Positions 57,575-64,000 of a stretch of DNA of 64,000 bases are shown here, in pieces (within the stretch, counting starts at the first letter, position 1; each line of letters begins with the position of its first letter). The position numbers and the translations under genes are program-made. Where the stretch lies: assembly GCF_901538355.1 (NCBI RefSeq), contig NZ_LR593887.1, positions 2,704,920 to 2,768,919 on the forward strand, given 5' to 3'. Under the pieces are notes generated by a model that was not told where the DNA came from, made no database searches, and saw only the letters and a list, made by a program, of their open reading frames with translations. The DNA is from Tuwongella immobilis (GTDB lineage Bacteria > Planctomycetota > Planctomycetia > Gemmatales > Gemmataceae).

Positions 57575-60500
57575 ATGGCCGTTCGTATTGCTACTGATGA
57601 GGAGCCGATCCCTGGGTATCGCCTCATCGAGCGGCTCGGACGGGGAGGCTTCGGCGAAGTTTGGAAAGCCGAGGCACCCGGCGGGTTGATGAAGGCGATT
57701 AAATTCGTCTACGGCACGCTCGATTCAGTGGGTGAAGATAGCCGCCCAGCGGAACAAGAGCTCAAAGCCCTCAATCGTGTCAAAACGATCCGGCACCCCT
57801 ACATCCTCTCGCTTGAACGATTCGACATTCTCGAAGGCCAACTCGTCATCGTCATGGAGTTGGCCGATCGCAATCTCTGGGATCGCTTCCGGGAATGTCG
57901 CGCTGCCAATCTCCCCGGCATCCCCCGAGAAGAACTCCTGCGATACATGGAAGAGTCGGCCGAAGCGTTGGATCTGATGAACAATCAGTATCAGCTCCAA
58001 CATTTGGACATCAAGCCGCAGAATCTCTTCCTCATCTACAACCACATTAAAGTGGCGGACTTCGGACTCGCCAAGGACTTCGACGGCGTGCGAGCGGCGG
58101 TGACCGGCGGCGTGACTCCCGTCTATGCCGCACCGGAAACATTCGAAGGATGGATTAGTCGGTTTAGCGATCAATATAGTCTGGCGATTGTCTATCAGGA
58201 ATTGCTCACCGGTCAACGTCCGTTCAACGGCAACAGTACGCGCCAACTGCTGATGCAGCATATCTCGGGTGCACCGGATCTCACCAGCTTGCCGCCGGAC
58301 GATCAGCCGATTATTGGCCGAGCGTTATCGAAACGTCCCGATGATCGCTACCCCAGTTGCGCGGAGATGGTCAACGCGCTGCGGTCTGCGGGACGATCAT
58401 CCGAGATTCGAGCGGTTCCGGTTCCCACGCCGACCAGCACGCCAAGCAACAGCACCAGCGACACCAAACAGCCGAGCATTGTCTCCACGCCGGGACCGAT
58501 CGATCCGCTGGCGAAATCGCAATCGGTGCGGACGCTGCCATCCTTGCGAACCCCGGGCGCCCCGAAACTCCCATCGCTGACCACGCAAAGCCAGCTTCTC
58601 AGCAGTCAATCGCCGCTGGCGACCCAAGCGGGGAATGGGCCACTCACGCAGTTGCGTCCCAGCGTCAACCAAACGCAACGGGTTTCGCATCTCGGAATTG
58701 CCCCGCCCGAACGATTGGGGTACGGCGTGTTGATGCCCGCGCTGATCGTCGGCATCGGCGGCGCAGGCATGCAAGTGTTGCAGCAATTGCGACGCATGCT
58801 CGAGGAGCAGTTTGGCCCGCAGACGCCGTTGAATCATCTGCAATGGCTTCAGATCGATACCGATTTAGAATCGCTGAACGAGGCGGCCAGCGCGACGGGA
58901 AGTGCCGCATTTTTGGGCAAAGAGTTGGTCCACGCTCGACTCAATCGACCCGCGCATTACCTCACTCGCGAGGGGCTGCCACCCTTGGATAGCTGGCTGC
59001 CCAACTCGGTCCTCTATCGCATGCCGCGAAATCCGGCGACGCTCGGCAATCGCGCGTTTGGCCGCCTGGCGCTGATGGATAACTATCGCACAATCATTCC
59101 CCGCATTCGCCAAGCATTGGAAGCGTTCCTCCACGAAGATGGCTTGAACGAGAGCGATCGACTCACCGGACTGGGAGTTCGCACCAATCACCCGCGTGTG
59201 TACATCGCCACTTCACTGGCAGGCGGGACTGGTAGCGGCATGTTTGTCGATCTGGCCTACCTGATTCGCAACGAACTGCGTGGCATGGGCTTTATGCGGC
59301 CCGATCTTGTCGGGATACTCCTGATGCCCGGCGTGGATCGCAATCAGACCAAGAATCAGGCATTGGCCAACACCTTCGCAGCGCTGTCGGAGCTGTATCA
59401 TTTCAGCCATCCGGGGAACACCTACGAAACCCGATTTGATCTGCGCGAAAATGCAATTCTGGATGCCGAAGCGCCGTTGGGGCGGAGCGTCCTGTTGGCG
59501 ACCACCAAAGCCAGCGACCCGCGAGCGATTCGCCAACAGATCACTCATGCCGCCAGTCTCATGTTCCAGGATTTGTTCACCCCGATGGGGCGAGTGACCG
59601 ATGAGACGCGGTCCGCCTATTGGATGGCCAACCCCGTCGATGGCATGCGCTGCCAAACCTTCGGCGTCTCGCGGTTGGTTTGGCCGCGCGCTCGCCTGCT
59701 GGAAAGCGCCACCCGAAAATTCACCAATCGCTTGATGCAGCGCTGGATCAGCAAAGATTCCAGTAGTTGTGCGGCGGCGGTGCGTCGTTGGGTTTCCGAT
59801 GAGTGGAATCGGCGGCAACTCGATTTTGAGCCACTTTTTATTCGATTGCAACAAACTCCGGATGACTCGGGCCGAGTTCCGGACGATCAAGTCACGGAGA
59901 TTGTGCAGCCACTGGAAAAAATCCAGAACGCTCCAGTGCTTGATGCGATGTCCGTTTGTGTGGCCTTGGATGAGATTTTCCGCATTGTCGGTCGCTACGA
60001 TTCCGGGCCGAACGGAATCGAAGGGAGCATCCGCAATAGTCTCCAGGAAATCGCCAAGGGGATCATTAGCGAATACGAAAGCAAACTGTCCGAAATGGCG
60101 GTCTATTTCCTGGAAGAGCCGCAATTCCGACTCGCGGGAGCGGAAGAGGCGATTCGGCAACTCAGCGATTGCTTCAAACGGGCGCTCGATCGATTGGATC
60201 CCGAATTGCAGCAACTCGAACGCGAGCTACCCGAATTACTCGGGAAATTGCTTCCGCTGATTGGCAGCTTGCAAAGTGCGTCGCGGTTATTGTCGTTTGG
60301 CCGCAACAAAGCCGCGATCAGTCAGGAAGTCATCGAATTGATGCGGACCTATGCCAAGCAGCGGTATCGGCAGAATGTGTTGCTTGCGGCCCGTTCCATC
60401 TACCGGAGTCTGCTCGGTCACGCGCCGGAATATCTGCGGGAAGTGAATTTCTGTCGGTTGCGACTGACCGATTTGGCCAAAACGCTTCAGGAACGGATGA

Positions 60501-61156
60501 GCCGACAATCGCATGATGGCAGCCGGGCCGGCGTCCAATGGATTTTGCCAAGTGGCTGTCGAACAGTGGAAGACGCCGCGGAACGATTCTTGAACGAACT
60601 TCCTGAATCGGCGGTACAGGAACTCGATGCCATGGCCCAGGTGCAGATCCGCCGACAATTTCGTGCGTTGATTCATCTGTGCATGGATGTCAACGATCAA
60701 TCTGAGGCGTTGCAAGCGATCTTGGAAAAGCAGGCGAGTCAATATCTGGAGATGCGTTTGGAACATGCCTCACCCGCGGAGATGTTCTTTCGCTATCGGG
60801 AGGCGGATCAGGGAACGCATCGTGATTTGTACCAGGCATTTGAAGAGTCGCTTCCGGAGTTGGTCGGCTCTCGGGCCAATCCGCGAGCACAGGTCTGTAT
60901 CTTGGCGGTTCCGGCGGATGAATCCGGCGAACAATTCCGACTCATGGCGCGGGAACTGCTCACCGAAGTCGATCTGGTGACCGCCACGCATCCGGATCAA
61001 ATCGTTTTTTACCGCGAGCAGCGTCATTTGACCCCCATGGAAATTCCGCAACTCTCGGCTACGGCACGAGAAGCGGTTGAGCAACTCCAGAGCGATCCGG
61101 AAGCGATTCCGCCTGCCAGCCGGTTCGACATCGCCTGGCGACCCATTCGGGATTAA
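57575..61156 (+). CDS. Ser/Thr protein kinase fused to a tubulin/FtsZ-like GTPase domain
   Basis: A 1193-residue protein. Residues 15-275 are a protein kinase: glycine loop LGRGGFGEV (21-29), Lys43 in AIK, HLDIKPQN (143-150), DFG (162-164) and APE (186-188). In the usual HRD motif the Arg is Leu, so it is a non-RD kinase. A Ser/Thr/Pro-rich linker covers 280-380. From about 388 a tubulin-like nucleotide-binding domain follows: the GIGGAG motif (393-398), IDTD (427-430) and the tubulin signature AGGTGSGMF (549-557). This matches the Tubulin_2-like group. The last 400 residues are helical (possible coiled coil) without a known domain. No membrane segment. A second copy follows at 61297. Confidence 0.85.
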   Translation: MAVRIATDEEPIPGYRLIERLGRGGFGEVWKAEAPGGLMKAIKFVYGTLDSVGEDSRPAEQELKALNRVKTIRHPYILSLERFDILEGQLVIVMELADRNLWDRFRECRAANLPGIPREELLRYMEESAEALDLMNNQYQLQHLDIKPQNLFLIYNHIKVADFGLAKDFDGVRAAVTGGVTPVYAAPETFEGWISRFSDQYSLAIVYQELLTGQRPFNGNSTRQLLMQHISGAPDLTSLPPDDQPIIGRALSKRPDDRYPSCAEMVNALRSAGRSSEIRAVPVPTPTSTPSNSTSDTKQPSIVSTPGPIDPLAKSQSVRTLPSLRTPGAPKLPSLTTQSQLLSSQSPLATQAGNGPLTQLRPSVNQTQRVSHLGIAPPERLGYGVLMPALIVGIGGAGMQVLQQLRRMLEEQFGPQTPLNHLQWLQIDTDLESLNEAASATGSAAFLGKELVHARLNRPAHYLTREGLPPLDSWLPNSVLYRMPRNPATLGNRAFGRLALMDNYRTIIPRIRQALEAFLHEDGLNESDRLTGLGVRTNHPRVYIATSLAGGTGSGMFVDLAYLIRNELRGMGFMRPDLVGILLMPGVDRNQTKNQALANTFAALSELYHFSHPGNTYETRFDLRENAILDAEAPLGRSVLLATTKASDPRAIRQQITHAASLMFQDLFTPMGRVTDETRSAYWMANPVDGMRCQTFGVSRLVWPRARLLESATRKFTNRLMQRWISKDSSSCAAAVRRWVSDEWNRRQLDFEPLFIRLQQTPDDSGRVPDDQVTEIVQPLEKIQNAPVLDAMSVCVALDEIFRIVGRYDSGPNGIEGSIRNSLQEIAKGIISEYESKLSEMAVYFLEEPQFRLAGAEEAIRQLSDCFKRALDRLDPELQQLERELPELLGKLLPLIGSLQSASRLLSFGRNKAAISQEVIELMRTYAKQRYRQNVLLAARSIYRSLLGHAPEYLREVNFCRLRLTDLAKTLQERMSRQSHDGSRAGVQWILPSGCRTVEDAAERFLNELPESAVQELDAMAQVQIRRQFRALIHLCMDVNDQSEALQAILEKQASQYLEMRLEHASPAEMFFRYREADQGTHRDLYQAFEESLPELVGSRANPRAQVCILAVPADESGEQFRLMARELLTEVDLVTATHPDQIVFYREQRHLTPMEIPQLSATAREAVEQLQSDPEAIPPASRFDIAWRPIRD

Positions 61157-61296
61157 TCGGAACGATGCGCGGCGGAATCCTCGGAGTTCCGCGAAAACTG
61201 ATTGCAACAAACTCTTCTGAGCGATAAAATCAAGCAACATTAGGGAGAATTCCGGATTTGGTATCCGGCATCTTCTCCCAAACAAGGAATGGATCG

Positions 61297-64000
61297 ATGC
61301 CACCGCTGATCGAAGCCCACGCCGAACCGATCCCTGGCTATCGCCTGATCGAGCGCCTGGGCATGGGCGGGTTCGGCGAAGTGTGGAAGGCTTCCGCTCC
61401 CGGTGGGCTGCTCAAAGCCATCAAAATCATCCACGGCGATCTCCGGACTTCCGATCCGGACGAATCCCGCCATGCGACTCAAGAACTGCGTGCCCTCAAG
61501 CGCGTTCAAGCGGTTCGTCACCCCTATCTGCTTTCGCTGGAACGCTATGACATCATCGACGGCAAACTGCTGATCGTGATGGAACTGGCAGATTGCAATT
61601 TGTGGGACCGATTTCGCCAATATCGCAACCAAGGATTGGCGGGAATTCCCCGCGATGAACTGTTGCGCTACATGGAAGAAACCGCCGAAGTGCTGGATAT
61701 GATGAATAGCCAGCATCAGTTGCAGCATCTCGATATCAAGCCGCAGAATCTCTTCCTCATTTACAACCACATCAAAGTCGCTGACTTTGGCCTGGTCAAA
61801 GACCTCGAAGGGATGCGGGCGGCGGTGACCGGCGGGGTGACTCCCGTGTATGCCGCCCCGGAAACCTTCGATGGCGTGGTGACTCGCTTCTGCGATCAAT
61901 ACAGTTTGGCGATCGTCTTTCAGGAATTGCTGACGGGGCAACGCCCATTCAATGGCTCGTCGATGCAGCAGTTGCTGATGCAGCATTTGCAGGGGACTCC
62001 GAACTTGGCCCCCGCGCCGGCTTCGGATCGACCGGCGTTGGCCCGTGCCTTGGCCAAGAAACCCGAAGATCGCTTCCCCAGTTGTTTGGCGTTGGTTCAA
62101 GCATTGCAGCAGGGGGATCGGCCTCCCGTTCCGCGTGTCGCTCTCCCAGATTCATCGGCGACCAACCCAAGCGATGCCGCCGCGTCGGGGGCCGGTCCGA
62201 CGTTGGCACCAGGGGCGACGATTCCGCCACGCGATGCGCACGCCGCCAGCGGGTTGGCAGCCGTCCCGAATTCGCTCGATCGTTCGCAAATGCGATTGCC
62301 GTACCAGCAACCCATGGATACACCCGTTACGCAAATGCGGGTGCGCCGAGAGGAATTGGTCGATCGCAGTCAGTTTACCGTCGCCCAACCCGCGCGAGTG
62401 GCACCGCCGGAAATTAAAGGCGAAGGGTCGCTGCGTCCCGCTCTGCTCATTGGTGCCGGCCAATGTGGGCTGGAGACGTTGACCCGATTCCGACGCGGCA
62501 TTGCCGAGCGCTTTGGCGCGTTCGAGAAAGCGGAGCAACTGCGGCTCCTGTTCATCGACACCGATCCAGATACGCTGCAAACTTCCACGCTGCCGACGAT
62601 GCCCACGCCGTTGCATCCCGATGAGGTGATGCCCGCGCGGTTGAATCGACCCGGGCACTACCTCAAGCCCCGACGCAATGGGCGAAGTTTGATCGAAGGC
62701 TGGTTTGATCCGCAAATGCTGTATCGCATCCCGCGAAATCCCGTCACGCAGGGGATTCGTGCGATGGGGCGGCTCGCGCTGTGCGATCATTATCGCGTGG
62801 TGGCCAGCCGCATGGTCAGCCAATTGGAAGGCTGCACGCACCCAGACACGCTCGCTCGTGCCGATCGTCACTTGCAAATTGGATTGCGCACGAATCGACC
62901 GCGTGTGTATGTGATCGCCAGTCTCGGTGGTGGCACCGGCAGCGGCATGTTCGTCGACTTGGCGTATATCGCCCGACACAAACTCAAAAGCTTGGGCTAC
63001 ACCAATCCAGAAGTCATTGGCGTGCTGTATCTTCCGCCGGTGGAGCATTCGCCGCATCGGCAATCGGTCATGGCCAATTGCTATGCGGCGCTCACGGAAT
63101 TGAATCATTACTGCCAAGCCGGGACGAATTTTCAAAGTTCGTATGATGACCGCGATGGGAATGTCGATGATCCCGAACCACCGTTTCGGGAAATCTTACT
63201 CTTCGGCTTACCCCCCACGGCACCAGGTGCGAATGCCCCACCGGCGGGGATATTCAGTCAAGTGTCTGATTATTTGTGTCGGGAACTGACGTCGCCGTTC
63301 GGACGGTCGATTGAATTTGCTCGCGCCAAGCATTCTTCGGACGATGTTTATCCGGTGCCGATTCGCACCTTCGGTTCGGCATCGTTCTCATGGCCGCGTC
63401 GGCAGCTCATCTCCCAAGCCGCGAACGCCGTCTGTGGGCAATTCTTGCAGCAATGGACGAACGTGGAAAATCCACGGATGGCCCAAGCCGTCGAAAGCTG
63501 GGTCAAGGAGTTATGGAAGAGCGCGGAATTCGGCCCCGAGAAAGTCATTCAACGGCTTCAACAAATTGCCGAACATCAACTCGGGCAACCGGCCGATGCC
63601 TGGTTCGCCGCCCAGGCCGAGCCATTTGTTCCACGCGGTTGGATGGGGCAGGGGATCGACCCGCATCAGCTTTGGGACACCCTGAACCGATTGCAGCAGA
63701 TTGTCGGCATGCCCGACGAAATTGGCCTGCAGCGCCAATCCGGGCAGTTTGAGCATCTGTTGACCGAGGCAGCGGATTATCTCATTCGCGAATACACCGA
63801 ACAGGTCAAGCGGGTGCCGTTGGCGCTGGTCGATCAGCCGGATTATCGGCTCATCGGCGGCGAGCAGTCGATTCACGCCTTGCATTCGCTGTTTCAGCAA
63901 ACCGTGACGCAATACGAACCGCTGATTTCGGAATTGAACCGAAAAGCGAACGAGTCGTTCTATCTGATTTCGGAGACGGTCCTGGGCGAACGCAAACGCC
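61297..64000 (+). CDS. Second kinase/tubulin-like fusion, truncated by the window end
   Basis: The frame starts at ATG 61297 (MPPLIEAHAEPIPGYR) with AAGGA eight bases upstream and is open to the last base (901 codons visible). It parallels the previous gene: kinase domain 15-275 with LGMGGFGEV (21-29), Lys43, HLDIKPQN (144-151), DFG (163-165) and APE (187-189), then a Pro/Ala-rich linker to about 375. The tubulin-like domain has IGAGQCG (385-391), FIDTD (419-423) and GGGTGSGMF (544-552). GAGQCG is closer to the eukaryotic tubulin form than the GIGGAG of the first copy. It was not described by any complete open frame in the window because it runs past the edge. Confidence 0.85.
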   Translation, partial: MPPLIEAHAEPIPGYRLIERLGMGGFGEVWKASAPGGLLKAIKIIHGDLRTSDPDESRHATQELRALKRVQAVRHPYLLSLERYDIIDGKLLIVMELADCNLWDRFRQYRNQGLAGIPRDELLRYMEETAEVLDMMNSQHQLQHLDIKPQNLFLIYNHIKVADFGLVKDLEGMRAAVTGGVTPVYAAPETFDGVVTRFCDQYSLAIVFQELLTGQRPFNGSSMQQLLMQHLQGTPNLAPAPASDRPALARALAKKPEDRFPSCLALVQALQQGDRPPVPRVALPDSSATNPSDAAASGAGPTLAPGATIPPRDAHAASGLAAVPNSLDRSQMRLPYQQPMDTPVTQMRVRREELVDRSQFTVAQPARVAPPEIKGEGSLRPALLIGAGQCGLETLTRFRRGIAERFGAFEKAEQLRLLFIDTDPDTLQTSTLPTMPTPLHPDEVMPARLNRPGHYLKPRRNGRSLIEGWFDPQMLYRIPRNPVTQGIRAMGRLALCDHYRVVASRMVSQLEGCTHPDTLARADRHLQIGLRTNRPRVYVIASLGGGTGSGMFVDLAYIARHKLKSLGYTNPEVIGVLYLPPVEHSPHRQSVMANCYAALTELNHYCQAGTNFQSSYDDRDGNVDDPEPPFREILLFGLPPTAPGANAPPAGIFSQVSDYLCRELTSPFGRSIEFARAKHSSDDVYPVPIRTFGSASFSWPRRQLISQAANAVCGQFLQQWTNVENPRMAQAVESWVKELWKSAEFGPEKVIQRLQQIAEHQLGQPADAWFAAQAEPFVPRGWMGQGIDPHQLWDTLNRLQQIVGMPDEIGLQRQSGQFEHLLTEAADYLIREYTEQVKRVPLALVDQPDYRLIGGEQSIHALHSLFQQTVTQYEPLISELNRKANESFYLISETVLGERKR

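Overview
The window looks like a chromosomal segment of a planctomycete, most likely a member of the Gemmatales. The evidence is a set of protein families typical of that phylum: DUF1559 pilin-like, DUF1501, DUF1549/DUF1553 with haem motifs, ASPIC/UnbV-FG-GAP, PEP-CTERM, an MfnB-like enzyme, kinase fusions and an unlinked rRNA arrangement. Assignment to order or genus is inference; no species is claimed.

Layout. (1) 1-7640: the distal spc/alpha ribosomal operon, rpsE-rplO-secY-adk-map-rpmJ-rpsM-rpsK-rpsD-rpoA-rplQ, closed by a strong terminator. rpmD and infA are not at their usual places. (2) 7750-29800: mostly housekeeping and lineage-specific genes. They include a zinc-ribbon membrane protein, a ureohydrolase divergent from a gamma-carbonic-anhydrase-like protein, an acyl-CoA dehydrogenase-like protein, a GT2 glycosyltransferase, a YCF48/CBM9-like secreted protein, a very large unrecognised protein, a redoxin-like protein, a lipoprotein, an RlmI-like methyltransferase, a PEP-CTERM protein, a Dabb protein, a DUF1501 protein and small unrecognised proteins. 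(3) 29900-36380: the rRNA genes as two separate co-oriented units, 23S-5S first and 16S second. Each has its own promoter, a shared leader with boxB/boxA-like elements, an RNase III-type processing stem and a terminator. (4) 36787-43323 (minus): a tight operon that encodes a xanthorhodopsin-clade proton-pump rhodopsin, a Blh/Brp carotene dioxygenase (retinal), CrtY, CrtE, CrtI and CrtB. It is a self-contained light-driven proton pump cassette. CrtB is fused in frame to a small two-helix membrane segment. (5) 44573-56116: a DUF1559 pilin-like protein, a small lipoprotein, UnbV plus TPR genes, a DUF11-like/CheW fusion, and a haem/WD40 gene followed by a DUF1549/1553 gene. (6) 56189-57324 (minus): an MfnB-like synthase and an ASCH protein. 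(7) 57575-64000: two tandem large proteins, each a Ser/Thr kinase domain joined to an FtsZ/tubulin-like GTPase domain. The second runs off the window.

The two most striking systems are the complete rhodopsin-retinal operon and the tandem kinase-tubulin fusions. The rRNA split with duplicated leaders is the most informative nucleotide-level structure. No tRNA gene, CRISPR array, insertion sequence or prophage was recognised.
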